A stretch of 64,000 bases of DNA from Opitutia bacterium (GCA_947475065.1 CANJLB010000014.1:1-64000); one strand, 5' to 3'. Numbered from the stretch's first letter, positions 31,921 to 41,454 are shown. Translations and numbers: made by a program. The notes: generated by a model not told the origin, from the letters alone.

Positions 31921-33990
31921 CTACGCGAAAGGTTGAAATTTTTCCGTCCGGTCGTCCCGGGTCATCCGCGTGTGGCCTTGCTTGGGCAGGCAGCCGAGGA
32001 ACTGCCGGCCATAGGCCTTCTGCGTCACGCGCGAGTCGAGGATCGTGATGACGCCCCGGTCGGTGGCGGTGCGGATGAGCCGGCCCACGCCCTGGCGGAA
32101 TTTGATCAGGGCGTCCGGCAGTGTGAGCTCACCGAACGGCTCGCCTCCCCGCTCGCGGATCTGCTCGGCCCGCGCCTCCAGCACCGGATGCGTCGGCATC
32201 TCAAACGGCAGCCGGGTCAGGATGATCTGGGCCAGCGCATCACCCGGCACGTCAATGCCCGTCCAAAAGCTGTCCGTGCCAAACAGAATGCCGTTGCCCG
32301 CCGCGCGGAGCTGCCGGGCCAGTTCGGTGCGCGACCGGTCGCGCCCCTGCATGAAAAACGGTCGTCGCGCCTTTGCATAGGCCGGCTCGATCGTCGCGGC
32401 GACCGCCTGCATGTCGGCGTAGCTGGTGAACAGCACGAGCGAGCCGCCCGCCGTGCGTTGCGTGCAAAACCCGATGTAGTCGGCCAGCACGTCGAGCGCG
32501 AGCCGCGCGTCCTTCGCCGAGGGCAGCGGCACGTCGGTCGCCACAAAGACCCGCATGTTTGCTTCAAAATCAAACGGCGAGTGCTCCACTGCGGCGCGTG
32601 CTTTTTCCGCGCCGATGCGGGCGGCAAACGGCGCGATGTCCCCGCCGGCCGTCAGGGTCGCGCTGGTGAGCACGACGGCGGTTTCGCGGCGCAGCAGGTT
32701 TTCGCGCAGCAGCGGGGCGACCTCAATCGGCGCGGTGCGCAGCGTCACAATGGTCTGCCGGCGGCCGCCGCGCTCGACCCAATGGACCTGTTTTTCCGCG
32801 TCGGCCAGCGCGAGAAACTGCCGCAGGCTCGCGCGGCAGGACGCGACGCGGTCGGCCTGCTGCTGAAGCTCGTCGCGTTCGCGGCCGTCCTCGAACCGGT
32901 CCGCGCGTTTCTTGACGGCCCGGTGCAGCGCGTCCAGCGGCCCGTCGAGCCACGGTTCGGCGATGCCGGCCTCCCGCACGCGCACGACCGGCTGCATTGT
33001 GAGCAGCCGCTCCTCGACCGCGGCGAAAAACTGCCGCGCCGCCTCCAGGGCGTCCTCGACCAGCAGCCGGTCCGCCGCGTCGCCGAATTTGACCAGCAGG
33101 CCGCGCTTGGTTTTTGGGCTGTAAAGGTGCCGGAGCATCCGCTCGACGCCATGGCTGCTCAAGTGCAGGCCGAAGTGCTCGGTGGCCACCTCCGGCACCG
33201 TGTGCGCCTCGTCGAGCACGACGAAGTCGTCGGCAAACAGCACGCCGCGCGAGCCGGCTGCGCCGCCCGCGCCGGCGTTGAGCAATGTGAACAGCAGCGA
33301 GTGGTTGACGACCACCACCTGCGCGCCGCGCACGCGCGCCCGGGCGCGCTGGTAGAAGCATTTCTCGCCGTCACAATGCTTGCGCGAGCAGCCGGCCGAG
33401 TCGGCGCTGACGAGCTCCCATATTTCGGGCGCGGGCGGCGGCGACAGCTCGTGGCGCAGGCCCTCGCGGCTGGTTTCGGCCCAGACGGCGATGCGCTGGA
33501 GCTCGCTGTGCTCGGGCGAGGCGAACAGCTCGTGCTTGTCGCGCAGCGCCCCCGCGAGCCGCGTCGTGCAGAGGTAGTTGGCCTTGCCCACGAGCACGGC
33601 GGACTTGAACTTGGCGTAGGGCTCCAGCTCCGGTGCCGCGCCGAACACGCGCCGGCACAGCGGCAGGTCCTTTTGCTCCAGCTGTTCCTGCAACGCGATC
33701 GTGTGGGTCGAGACGACGAGCTGGCGCGACTGGTCCACCGCGTGGATGATGCCCGGCAGCAGGTAGGCGAGCGACTTGCCGACGCCGGTGCCGGCCTCGA
33801 AGAGCAGCGGCGCGTCGTCGCGCAGCGCGGCCGCGACGGCGCGGGCCATTTTCTCCTGCTGCGGCCGGTGCTCGAGCCCGAGCGCATCCGCCAGGACGCC
33901 GCCAGCCGCAAAGATGCGCGCCGCCAGCCGCGGCGCGTGCGCGGGCGACGGCGGGACTTCGGCGGAGGTGTCGTCATGCAGACCGATCAT
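31921..33990 (-). CDS. dinG: ATP-dependent DNA helicase, DinG/XPD family
   Basis: This 689-residue superfamily 2 helicase unwinds DNA 5'-3'. Walker A is LLFEAGTGVGKSLAYLLP and the DEAH box is FVVLDEAHTV. Four cysteines for a 4Fe-4S cluster are visible: one in KANYLCTTRLAG and three in GCSRKHCDGEKCFY. C-terminal motifs include LVLFTSYADM, LFGTDSFWTGIDVPGDAL and FRQGVGRLIRTATDRG. ATG 33990 (MIGLHDDTSAEV) is preferred over ATG 34035. Likely role: resolving R-loops and aiding DNA repair. Confidence 0.92.
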   Translation of the reverse strand: MIGLHDDTSAEVPPSPAHAPRLAARIFAAGGVLADALGLEHRPQQEKMARAVAAALRDDAPLLFEAGTGVGKSLAYLLPGIIHAVDQSRQLVVSTHTIALQEQLEQKDLPLCRRVFGAAPELEPYAKFKSAVLVGKANYLCTTRLAGALRDKHELFASPEHSELQRIAVWAETSREGLRHELSPPPAPEIWELVSADSAGCSRKHCDGEKCFYQRARARVRGAQVVVVNHSLLFTLLNAGAGGAAGSRGVLFADDFVVLDEAHTVPEVATEHFGLHLSSHGVERMLRHLYSPKTKRGLLVKFGDAADRLLVEDALEAARQFFAAVEERLLTMQPVVRVREAGIAEPWLDGPLDALHRAVKKRADRFEDGRERDELQQQADRVASCRASLRQFLALADAEKQVHWVERGGRRQTIVTLRTAPIEVAPLLRENLLRRETAVVLTSATLTAGGDIAPFAARIGAEKARAAVEHSPFDFEANMRVFVATDVPLPSAKDARLALDVLADYIGFCTQRTAGGSLVLFTSYADMQAVAATIEPAYAKARRPFFMQGRDRSRTELARQLRAAGNGILFGTDSFWTGIDVPGDALAQIILTRLPFEMPTHPVLEARAEQIRERGGEPFGELTLPDALIKFRQGVGRLIRTATDRGVITILDSRVTQKAYGRQFLGCLPKQGHTRMTRDDRTEKFQPFA

Positions 33991-34074
33991 GAGCGCCGAC
34001 CATGCCCGCGACCCCTCATCACCCGCAACCGGCAAAATTGGAGGCGTTGCAACCGGCAGGCGTCGGCAGCCGGC

Positions 34075-34350
34075 TCACGCCGGGTCCGGGCGGGCAGCTA
34101 CGACTAGCGGCCTTTCGGCCATCCCGTCGTTGCCGATAGATTCGGATGGGCAGCCTTGCAAGGCCTCCTCGGCCAGCTCGATTTCTTCCGGCGTCACCGG
34201 CTGGCGATGCACGATGGAATAACCCAGCTCGCCATCACGGGAGAAAAAAGCGGGAGCGTTCAGACGGCACAAGTCGCAGTCGGTGCAGCTCGCGTCCACA
34301 TAGTAGGCACCGGCGATGTTGGCCGGCAGGCGTTGGGTGAGGTTGGGCAT
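34075..34350 (-). CDS. single-cluster ferredoxin
   Basis: The 91-residue protein reads MPNLTQRLPANIAGAYYVDA and then SCTDCDLCRLNAPAFFSRD, with a distant cysteine in EALQGCPSES: the C-x2-C-x2-C...CP pattern of 4Fe-4S ferredoxins of the Fer4_13/15 type. It carries electrons to an unknown partner. It is divergent from the LysR gene, 69 bp away, which suggests LysR may control it. Confidence 0.88.
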   Translation of the reverse strand: MPNLTQRLPANIAGAYYVDASCTDCDLCRLNAPAFFSRDGELGYSIVHRQPVTPEEIELAEEALQGCPSESIGNDGMAERPLVVAARPDPA

Positions 34351-34398
34351 GGTGGGTGTTAGGATGTGCATCATAGCCGAAGGCGGAAATTTATTGAA

Positions 34399-34417
34399 AT
34401 TCATAATAAACATGAAT
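34399..34417. promoter_or_regulatory. LysR-type operator between ferredoxin and LysR genes
   Basis: ATTCAT-N7-ATGAAT is a perfect 6-bp inverted repeat in the AT-rich divergent intergenic region, directly upstream of the LysR start at 34420. It fits the T-N11-A rule for LysR binding sites. Confidence 0.55.
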
Positions 34418-34419
34418 TG

Positions 34420-35346
34420 ATGCGGAACGTGCATGAGTATCTGAAGACCACCCCGTTTGATCTCTACGAACTCTACCTGTTTCACCTCGTGGTGCGGCAC
34501 GGCAGTTTCACCAAGGCTGCCGAGGTCGCTGGGCTGACGCAGAGCGCCATCACGCGGCAGATGCAGGGCATCGAGGCGAGTCTCGGGCTAGACTTGCTTG
34601 AACGGACGACGCGCAGCGTGCGCGTGACCGCTGCCGGGGAATTTCTCTACCAAGAGTCCGTGCGGCTGCTTGGTGATGTCGAGCATTCGCTCCAGCGGCT
34701 TCGGGAGGACTTTACCGATGCAAAAAAGGAGGTGCGGGTGGGCGTCTCCCGCTCCATCGGGCTGGCGCATTTGCCGGGGTTTTTCCACGCCAACTTCCGG
34801 CGACTACCGCAGGTGGCCTGCCGTGTTTCCTGCCGGCCGAGCGGAGAAATTTTGTCTGCCCTCGAGGCCAACGAGCTGGATCTCGGCGTGCTCTGCCCGC
34901 CGCGCCGGCTGCCGCGCACCCTGGCGGTTCGGCACCGGTTTGCAGACGCTTTCACGCTGGTCGGCCCGGAAAAGATCGCGGCGGAGTTTGCCACCTTGCC
35001 GCAGTCCGACCGGGCGCGGCTGGCGTGGGCGGAGAAACAGAACTGGCTGCTCCTCGACGAGAATTCCCACACGGGCCAGCGGCTTCGTGTCTGGATGGCA
35101 CGGCAGGGCTGCGCGGTCGAGCCCGCCATGCAGCTCGACGGCTTTGACCTGATCATCAATCTTGTTGCCCTCGGGATGGGCGTGAGTTTCGTGCCGATCC
35201 GCGCACTCGCCCTCTACGGCCAGAAACGCCAGTTGCGACGGCTGGCCTGGCCCGGGCGTTTTGAGCGCGAACTGGCCGCCGTGGTGAGACGACATCGGAA
35301 AATGCCGCCGCACTTGGACCAGTTCATCGGCAATGTGCTGTTTTGA
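34420..35346 (+). CDS. LysR-family transcriptional regulator
   Basis: The 308-residue regulator has an N-terminal winged helix: ELYLFHLVVRHGSFTKAAEV, AGLTQSAITRQMQGIEASLG and LDLLERTTRSVRVTAAGEFL. The effector domain follows, with EVRVGVSRSIGLAHLPGFFH. ATG 34420 (MRNVHEYLKTTPFDL) is preferred; the frame opens at 34366. It likely controls itself and the divergent ferredoxin gene through the palindrome at 34399-34417. The effector is unknown. Confidence 0.9.
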   Translation: MRNVHEYLKTTPFDLYELYLFHLVVRHGSFTKAAEVAGLTQSAITRQMQGIEASLGLDLLERTTRSVRVTAAGEFLYQESVRLLGDVEHSLQRLREDFTDAKKEVRVGVSRSIGLAHLPGFFHANFRRLPQVACRVSCRPSGEILSALEANELDLGVLCPPRRLPRTLAVRHRFADAFTLVGPEKIAAEFATLPQSDRARLAWAEKQNWLLLDENSHTGQRLRVWMARQGCAVEPAMQLDGFDLIINLVALGMGVSFVPIRALALYGQKRQLRRLAWPGRFERELAAVVRRHRKMPPHLDQFIGNVLF

Positions 35347-35378
35347 TGGCGGCGGTATCAGGCGCGCATTCGCCTACT

Positions 35379-36251
35379 TTAGCTGTTCAACAGCAGGCCG
35401 GCCCCGCCCGCCGGGGCGAGGATGATTTTGCCGGGGCTGCGGAGCGTGGCCTGCAGGTCGAGCAGCTTGAACAGCGCCTCGGCCACCGCGGGGTCACGGC
35501 CGATCTCGGCGAGCGCCTCGCCGATCACCTTGGGGCGCACGGCCTGTGCTTCGCCCAGGCGCTGCGCGGCCCCCATGTCGGCGGCGGAATGGATGAGCGC
35601 GACCTGGTTGTCGCCGGCCTGCTTCATCGCGGCGGTGACTTGGCGGAGGCGGTTGACGACTTTGCGGCGGATTTCGGCGATCATGCCGTGGTCGCGGAAG
35701 GCCACTTTGCGGATATAGGTCGAGCCGAGCTGAAAGCCCCATTTGGCGGAGGTGGGCGTGACCTCCTCGCGCACCTTGCGCGAGAGGGCGTCGCGATTTT
35801 CGAGCAGCACCTCCAGCCGGAGGTTGGACAGCTGCTTCACGACGGCGGTGGCGACGTTGGCCTTGAGCGAACCGAGCGGGTCGGAATTTTGGAACAGAAA
35901 CGCATTCGGTTCGGCGACGCAGCCTTCGAACCAGATGCCGACACCCATCGGCGCGCCTTCCTCGGAGTTGACGAGCTGGTTGCGGAGGTAGGCCTGAAAG
36001 ATGCGGGTGTTGACCGTGTAGGCCTTGCCAAAAAGCGGCATGAGCAGCACGCGCGGGCCGAAGCGCGCGATGGGAAAAAACAGCCCCGGTTCGGCCACCT
36101 GCCCGATGACCTTGCCAAAAAGCGTGTAGACGACGACGCTGCGCTCGGGAAGCGTGCGCCAGAGCTGGAGCCAGGCCCCGAGCGAGAGCACGAGCGGCAG
36201 CAGGGTGGCCGTGAGAAAGAGGCCGAAAATGAGGGAGGCGAGGAAGGGCAT
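35379..36251 (-). CDS. SPFH/Band 7 (stomatin/HflC-like) membrane protein, second of pair
   Basis: This 290-residue protein has an N-terminal helix (LIFGLFLTATLLPLVLSLGA) followed by a Band 7 domain: SVVVYTLFGKVIGQVAEPGL, NTRIFQAYLRNQLVNSEEG, and a helical segment around EVTPTSAKWGFQLGSTYIRK and AAMKQAGDNQVALIHSAADM. Such proteins form large membrane-bound rings and regulate proteases or membrane domains, as HflC does with FtsH. It is 11 bp downstream of a second SPFH gene, so the pair resembles HflK/HflC, although both are divergent. Confidence 0.8.
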   Translation of the reverse strand: MPFLASLIFGLFLTATLLPLVLSLGAWLQLWRTLPERSVVVYTLFGKVIGQVAEPGLFFPIARFGPRVLLMPLFGKAYTVNTRIFQAYLRNQLVNSEEGAPMGVGIWFEGCVAEPNAFLFQNSDPLGSLKANVATAVVKQLSNLRLEVLLENRDALSRKVREEVTPTSAKWGFQLGSTYIRKVAFRDHGMIAEIRRKVVNRLRQVTAAMKQAGDNQVALIHSAADMGAAQRLGEAQAVRPKVIGEALAEIGRDPAVAEALFKLLDLQATLRSPGKIILAPAGGAGLLLNS

Positions 36252-36262
36252 GGCGGCGCGGG

Positions 36263-37222
36263 TCAGAGGGTGACGACGGTTTGCGCGGCCTTCTCGCGGA
36301 GCGCGAGGGTGGCGTTGCGGAGATAGGCGTCGAGGGCGGGGCGGCCGCCGGTGGCGTGCATGGCGGCGAGGGTGCGGCCGAGCTCGGCCAGCGGCGCGGC
36401 TTCGGCGGCGGCGCGGTTTTGCGCGATCTGCACAGCCTGTTCGGCGAGCTTGAGCTTCTGGTCGGCGTCGGCGCGCGACTGGCTGATGGCGGCGGCGACC
36501 TGGTTCTGCGTGGTGTTGATGGAGGCGAGGGCCTCGTCCACGTCGGCCGGCGGGTCAATGGTCGTGATGAGCGCGGCGTCGAGCTCGACGCCATAGCGGG
36601 CGGCAGTCTTGCGGCAGGAGTCCTCCATGTAGCGGTTGATGCTGGAAAGGTTTTTGCGGAGGTCGTTGATCGAAACGCCCTCCACCGCGCCCTCGTGCGT
36701 CTCGCCCTGGAAGGTGGCGATGCGGTCGCGCAGCACCGAGATGAAGTAGCCGATGACGTGAACCTCGGGATGGGTGACGCCGAAAAGGAAGGCGTAAAGG
36801 TTGCGCTCGCACGGGCGCCAGCGGATCTGACCGGCGATGGCGACATTGAGATTGTCCTTGGTGACGGCCTCGATGCTGTCCTGCCGCACGTCGGGATCCC
36901 ACGTGATGTCGGTGGTCTGGATGGTCATGTCCACCTTGCGGAGCACCTGCCACGGCCACTTGAAATAGGGGCCGCCGGGGGGAATGACGCGGATGCTGGG
37001 ATAATGGTAGCGTGCCTTCTCCTCGTCGCTGAGCAAGGCGCCGAGCTCGGGGTCGTCACCGACCAGCCCGCCCAGCCTCTGGGCGCGGCCAAACGTGGTG
37101 AGCACGCCGCGCTGCGTCGGCCCGATGGTGAAGATGCCGAAGAGCAGCGCGAGCCCGAAGGCGAGCAGCACGCCGAGGAGAATGGCAAAAAGGGACAGGG
37201 AGAAGGAGAGAAGCGTGGGCAT
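36263..37222 (-). CDS. SPFH/Band 7 (HflK-like) membrane protein, first of pair
   Basis: The 319-residue protein begins MPTLLSFSLSLFAILLGVLL, a membrane helix, then IGPTQRGVLTTFGRAQRL at the start of the Band 7 domain. Further on are VDMTIQTTDITWDPDVRQDS, EAVTKDNLNVAIAGQIRW and ELDAALITTIDPPADVDEAL, and a long helix QNQVAAAISQSRADADQKLK. ATG 37222 is chosen because the helix starts there. Likely forms a hetero-ring with the next gene product. Confidence 0.85.
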   Translation of the reverse strand: MPTLLSFSLSLFAILLGVLLAFGLALLFGIFTIGPTQRGVLTTFGRAQRLGGLVGDDPELGALLSDEEKARYHYPSIRVIPPGGPYFKWPWQVLRKVDMTIQTTDITWDPDVRQDSIEAVTKDNLNVAIAGQIRWRPCERNLYAFLFGVTHPEVHVIGYFISVLRDRIATFQGETHEGAVEGVSINDLRKNLSSINRYMEDSCRKTAARYGVELDAALITTIDPPADVDEALASINTTQNQVAAAISQSRADADQKLKLAEQAVQIAQNRAAAEAAPLAELGRTLAAMHATGGRPALDAYLRNATLALREKAAQTVVTL

Positions 37223-37432
37223 CGGAAAGAAGGGTGGGGGAGCAGGCGGCGGGCGAAATGAAAACACGGCGCGACGCGGCAGTGGAGCCCAGCATCGGGG
37301 GGCCGCCGGGCGCGTCAATCTTTCGTCGGGTGGAAACCGGCGGCACGTTTCCAAGCCTGGGCGTCCGGGCATGAGTGCGCCCGCCAGCTTTGCCGGGTTG
37401 CGCCGGCTGGCGAAACACGTTTCCTCCTTCGC

Positions 37433-39646
37433 GTGACTCCTTCATGGACAGAAACGCTCGCCGATTTCCTGCGCGCCGCGCCGGGGGTGGAGGCGGTGCG
37501 GCTCGACCCGGCGGCGCGCAAGGTGTCGGTCGCCACGCTGGGCGCGGTGGACGAGGCCGCGCTGCGGGCACGGCTGGCGGAGGTGCTGGCTGCGGTCGAG
37601 TCGAGGCTGGGCGGCGAGGCCGCCGTGCCCGCCGGCTTTACGTTGCGCCGCGACGGGGCCGTGACCGAGCTGGCCGAGGTGAGCTGCGCGACCGCGCCGA
37701 AATTTTGGAAATGGCGCGAGTTTGCCTGGCCGGAGCACGAACCGGCCGCCGTGCCCGCCGCGCCGGAGTGGCGGCAGCTCGCGTGGCTGGCCGCCATCTG
37801 CGGCGCCGCCGGAATTGGCGGCTGGGCCGGGGAGAAAATTTTCCGGCTCCCAGCCCCTTTTCCCCTTCTGCTTTACGCCGTGGCGTTGCTCGCCGGCGGC
37901 TGGGACGCCGCCAAGGACACGTGGGAAAATCTCCGCGCCCGCCGGCTCGACATCCATTTTCTCATGCTCGCCGTGGCCCTGGGTGCGGTCGCCATCGGTG
38001 CCTGGGGCGAGGCGGTGTTGCTGCTGTTTTTGTTTTCTGCGTCGGGCGCGATGGAGGAGTTTGCGCTCGACCGCACGCACCGCGAGGTCAGCGCGCTGCT
38101 CAAATCCGCCCCCAAGTTTGCCACCCTCTTGCTGGCCGGCGGCGGCGAGCGCGAGGTGCCGGTCGAGGAGCTCCGGCTCGGCGACCGCGTGCTCGTGCGG
38201 CCGGGGGGCGGGTTTCCGGCCGACGGCGACGTGCGGAAGGGCCAGAGCGCGAGCGACGAGGCCGCGCTCACCGGCGAGGCCGTGCCGGTCGAAAAAGGCG
38301 TGGGCGACCCGGTGTTCAGCGGCACAATCAACCTCTGGGGTGCGGTCGAGTTTGAGGTGAAACGGCTGCCAGGCGAGAGCACGCTGCAAAAAATCATCCG
38401 CCTCATCCAGACCGCGCAAAAACTGCGCGCGCCGAGCGAGCGGTTCACGGACAAATTTGGCGGTGGCTACACCATGGCCGTCCTCGCGGGCTGCGCGGCG
38501 ATGTTTTTCGTGTGGTGGCTTGGCTTCCGTTTGCCGGCGTTCCACAACGCGGGCGGGCAGACCTCGGCGTTTTACCGCACGATGACGCTGCTCGTTGTCA
38601 CCAGCCCGTGCGCACTGGTGCTCTCGATCCCGTCGGCGATCCTCGCGGCCATCGCATGGGGCGCGCGGCGCGGCGTGCTGTTTCGTGGCGGCGCGGCGAT
38701 TGAGAAGCTGGCCGATGTGGACGTGGTCGCGCTGGACAAGACCGGCACGCTCACCACGGGCGAGCTGGCGGTCGTGGCCTACGAGAGCTTTCCGCCCGGC
38801 CGGGAGAACGAGGTCATGGCGCTGGCGCTGGCGCTGGAGGCCAAGTCCCAGCACCCGCTGGCCCGCGCCATCGTGCGCGACGCGACCGTGCGGGGCCTGC
38901 GGGCGGCCGAGGTGGGCGATTTCCGCTCGCTCACCGGCCAGGGGGTGCGCGGGCGGGTGGGGGAGGCCCAGGTTTTGCTGGGCCGGCGCGAGCTGCTCGA
39001 GCAGGGGCCGCTGGCGGCATGGGCGCAATCGCTCCCGCCCGCGCCGGCCGAGCTGGCCGAGGTGTGGGTGGTGGGCGACGGCCTCGTGGGCCGGGTGCTG
39101 CTGTGCGACGAGATCCGCAGCGCGTCACGCCATGTGCTCGCCGAGCTGAAACGCGCCGGCATCCGCACCGTCATGCTCACCGGGGACCGCCGCCACGCCG
39201 CCGAGGCCGTGGCGCGCGAGCTGGGCCTCGACGAGGTGCGCGCGGGGCTTTCGCCGGAGCAGAAGGTCGCCGCGATCTCGGAACTGCGCTCGGCCGGGCG
39301 GAAAATCGCCATGGTCGGCGACGGAGTGAATGACGCGCCCTGCCTGGCCGCCGCCGATGTGAGCGTGGCGATGGGCGCGCGCGGCAGCGACGCCGCGCTG
39401 GAGCAGGCCGAGGTGATCCTGATGCACGACCGCATCGAAAATTTTCTCGCGGCGCTGACGTTGAGCCGGCGGGCCAAGGCAATCATCCGTCAAAACCTCG
39501 CCATCTCGCTCGGGGTGGTCGTGCTGATGGCCGTGGCGGCGGTCTTTGGCATCGTGCCGCTGGCGGTGGGCGTCGCCGCGCACGAGGGCAGCACGGTGGT
39601 CGTGTGTCTGAACTCGCTGCGGCTGCTGTTTGGAAAAAACCGATGA
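37433..39646 (+). CDS. P1B-type heavy-metal ATPase (P1B-4-like, SPC motif)
   Basis: A 737-residue metal exporter. The N-terminal domain (GVEAVRLDPAARKVSVATLG) resembles an HMA fold but lacks CxxC. Membrane helices surround TGEAVPVEKGVGDPVFSGT (actuator), TSPCALVLSIPSAILAA, the phosphorylated DKTGTLTTGE, and GDGVNDAPCLAAADVSVAMG. Near the C-terminus AHEGSTVVVCLNSLRLL carries the HEGxT motif. SPC instead of CPC plus HEGxT fits P1B-4 pumps for Co, Zn or Fe(II). The GTG at 37433 is the first in frame. Its stop overlaps the DDAH start (ATGA). Confidence 0.93.
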   Translation: MTPSWTETLADFLRAAPGVEAVRLDPAARKVSVATLGAVDEAALRARLAEVLAAVESRLGGEAAVPAGFTLRRDGAVTELAEVSCATAPKFWKWREFAWPEHEPAAVPAAPEWRQLAWLAAICGAAGIGGWAGEKIFRLPAPFPLLLYAVALLAGGWDAAKDTWENLRARRLDIHFLMLAVALGAVAIGAWGEAVLLLFLFSASGAMEEFALDRTHREVSALLKSAPKFATLLLAGGGEREVPVEELRLGDRVLVRPGGGFPADGDVRKGQSASDEAALTGEAVPVEKGVGDPVFSGTINLWGAVEFEVKRLPGESTLQKIIRLIQTAQKLRAPSERFTDKFGGGYTMAVLAGCAAMFFVWWLGFRLPAFHNAGGQTSAFYRTMTLLVVTSPCALVLSIPSAILAAIAWGARRGVLFRGGAAIEKLADVDVVALDKTGTLTTGELAVVAYESFPPGRENEVMALALALEAKSQHPLARAIVRDATVRGLRAAEVGDFRSLTGQGVRGRVGEAQVLLGRRELLEQGPLAAWAQSLPPAPAELAEVWVVGDGLVGRVLLCDEIRSASRHVLAELKRAGIRTVMLTGDRRHAAEAVARELGLDEVRAGLSPEQKVAAISELRSAGRKIAMVGDGVNDAPCLAAADVSVAMGARGSDAALEQAEVILMHDRIENFLAALTLSRRAKAIIRQNLAISLGVVVLMAVAAVFGIVPLAVGVAAHEGSTVVVCLNSLRLLFGKNR

Positions 39647-40434
39647 GCTCCGTTCCACGCTTCACCCGTGCCCTTGTGCGTCCGCCGGGCGACAGTTTCA
39701 CCGCCGGGCTGACCACGGCCGGCCTTGGCGCGCCGGATCTCGCGCTCGCCCGCGTGCAGCATGCGGCCTATGTGCGCGCGTTGGAAACGTGCGGGCTGAT
39801 GGTCACACGGCTGCCGGCGGATGAGGCATATCCCGACGCGACGTTTGTCGAGGACACCGCCCTGCTGACGGCGCGCGGCGCGCTGCTCACGCGGCCGGGG
39901 GCGGAAAGCCGGCGGGGCGAAGTCGCGGCGGTGGGTCGTGCCCTGGCGGAGTTTTTCCCAACGGCGGAGACGGAGGCCGTCCGCGCGCCGGGCACCTTGG
40001 ATGCTGGCGACGTATGCGAGGCGAACGGACATTTTTTCATCGGTGTTTCGGAGCGGACCAATGCGGACGGCGCGGCCCAGCTCGCCGCCTGGCTGGCAGG
40101 GCACGGTTTCACGTCGGCCGCGGTGGACATCCGTGCGATGCCCGGCCTGCTGCACCTGAAAAGCGGGCTCGCGCATCTCGGCGGCCGGCGGCTGCTGGCG
40201 GTCCCGGCGCTGGCTGCGCACCCTGCGCTGGCCGGCTGGGAGGTGCTGCGCCCGCCCTCCGGCGAGGATTCTGCGGCCAACTGTGTGCTCGTGAATGGCA
40301 CCGTGCTGGCCCCCGCCGGATTTCCGCAAACCGCTGCTGCGCTCCGGGCCGCCGGCCTGCGGGTGTCTGAGCTAGACATGTCCGAATTTCGCAAGATGGA
40401 CGGCGGCTTGAGCTGCCTGTCGCTGCGGTGGTGA
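39643..40434 (+). CDS. dimethylarginine dimethylaminohydrolase (DDAH)-like
   Basis: A 263-residue member of the guanidino-modifying superfamily. FVEDTALLT, APGTLDAGDVCEANG, the histidine in GLLHLKSGLAHLGG and a C-terminal cysteine in GGLSCLSLRW make up the visible catalytic set. DDAH hydrolyses methylated arginine to citrulline and methylamines. The start codon overlaps the stop of the metal ATPase gene, so the two are co-translated, although no functional link is obvious. Confidence 0.88.
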   Translation: MSSVPRFTRALVRPPGDSFTAGLTTAGLGAPDLALARVQHAAYVRALETCGLMVTRLPADEAYPDATFVEDTALLTARGALLTRPGAESRRGEVAAVGRALAEFFPTAETEAVRAPGTLDAGDVCEANGHFFIGVSERTNADGAAQLAAWLAGHGFTSAAVDIRAMPGLLHLKSGLAHLGGRRLLAVPALAAHPALAGWEVLRPPSGEDSAANCVLVNGTVLAPAGFPQTAAALRAAGLRVSELDMSEFRKMDGGLSCLSLRW

Positions 40435-40509
40435 GGTGGCATACTCGTGGAGCTCAAGCAGGCTCCATGCGGCTTTCGTTTCCACCGGTCAAAAGATTCC
40501 TCGTGATCT

Positions 40510-41454
40510 CTACTTCGTCCGCAGTTGAAAGGAGCGGGCATCGGCTTCGATGCTTTTGAAGACCTTGATGAGTGCTTCGCGAAATTTCACCTGTTCGGGC
40601 ACGCTGATATCCGAATAATGGTTCGAGCGGAAAAAATCATAGTAGGTGGAAAGGCTGAAGCCGCGCAATTCGTCCTGGGCGTAGGACGTGGCGGATTGCA
40701 TCAGTTCGCGCACCTTGCCGGCGGCGTCGTAGTTGCTGGCTTTGCCCCCGGCGATGGCCAGGCCTGTCTGATAACGTTCAAACATGCTGCGCACGCGGGG
40801 GTTGTCCTGCTGCTCCGCCTCGGCTGCGGCGGGTGGCTTGGCCAACAGGGCGCGGGAGGCATCCTTGTATTCAATGACAAAGCTGCGTCCGCTGGAGTTG
40901 TCGCTCGGACAGTCGTTCCAGGTCGGCAGACGGAGGCCGGTGTTGCGGCCGGAGTAGAACGACAGCCGGTTCTCCGTGCCACCGCTTTTGTTGTCCGGCT
41001 GGCTTGGCGCCCAGTTGGTGTAGGTGAAAGGTCCCTCTTCATTCACCCATTGCCAGACCTCCTGCCCCGGTCCACTGGGCATTTTTTTGCCGCCCAGAAA
41101 GGGCCCGTTCGTGTAACCGCCGGAGTTGGTCCACCAGTAACGGGCGTCGTCAGCCAGGTGGAAGACAAACTGGTTTTCTGCTTCGGAGCCAATGGTGGCG
41201 AGATACCCGCCGTGTTCTTCCGCGCAAGCCTGGGCGGCGTTCCAGCTGATGCTGATGCCGTTGGGCATGGCGACTGGCTGGTAATAATGCCCGTTACCGG
41301 CACTGGTGACAGGCCAGTGGGTGACCGGTCCTGGATCAAATCGTGCGTCTGCGTCTTGCGCGGCAAACACCGCAGGTCCGGCCCAAAGTGTGAGCAGCCC
41401 GGCGGCGCAAAGCCGCAGTGCGGCTTGGGGCAATGCTGAAATCCGGGGTGTCAT
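40510..41454 (-). CDS. secreted C-type-lectin-fold protein
   Basis: The 314-residue protein has a signal peptide (RLCAAGLLTLWAGPAVFAAQ) and a C-type lectin domain at about 45-195: GISISWNAAQACAEEHGGYL, ATIGSEAENQFVFH, WQWVNEEGPFTYTNWAPSQP then DNKSGGTEN, and ending RLPTWNDCPS with SFVIEYK. QPD is present, the motif that marks galactose-type sugar binding in animal lectins. The C-terminal 100 residues are helical and unassigned. ATG 41454 (MTPRISALPQAAL) fits the signal peptide. Confidence 0.85.
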   Translation of the reverse strand: MTPRISALPQAALRLCAAGLLTLWAGPAVFAAQDADARFDPGPVTHWPVTSAGNGHYYQPVAMPNGISISWNAAQACAEEHGGYLATIGSEAENQFVFHLADDARYWWTNSGGYTNGPFLGGKKMPSGPGQEVWQWVNEEGPFTYTNWAPSQPDNKSGGTENRLSFYSGRNTGLRLPTWNDCPSDNSSGRSFVIEYKDASRALLAKPPAAAEAEQQDNPRVRSMFERYQTGLAIAGGKASNYDAAGKVRELMQSATSYAQDELRGFSLSTYYDFFRSNHYSDISVPEQVKFREALIKVFKSIEADARSFQLRTK

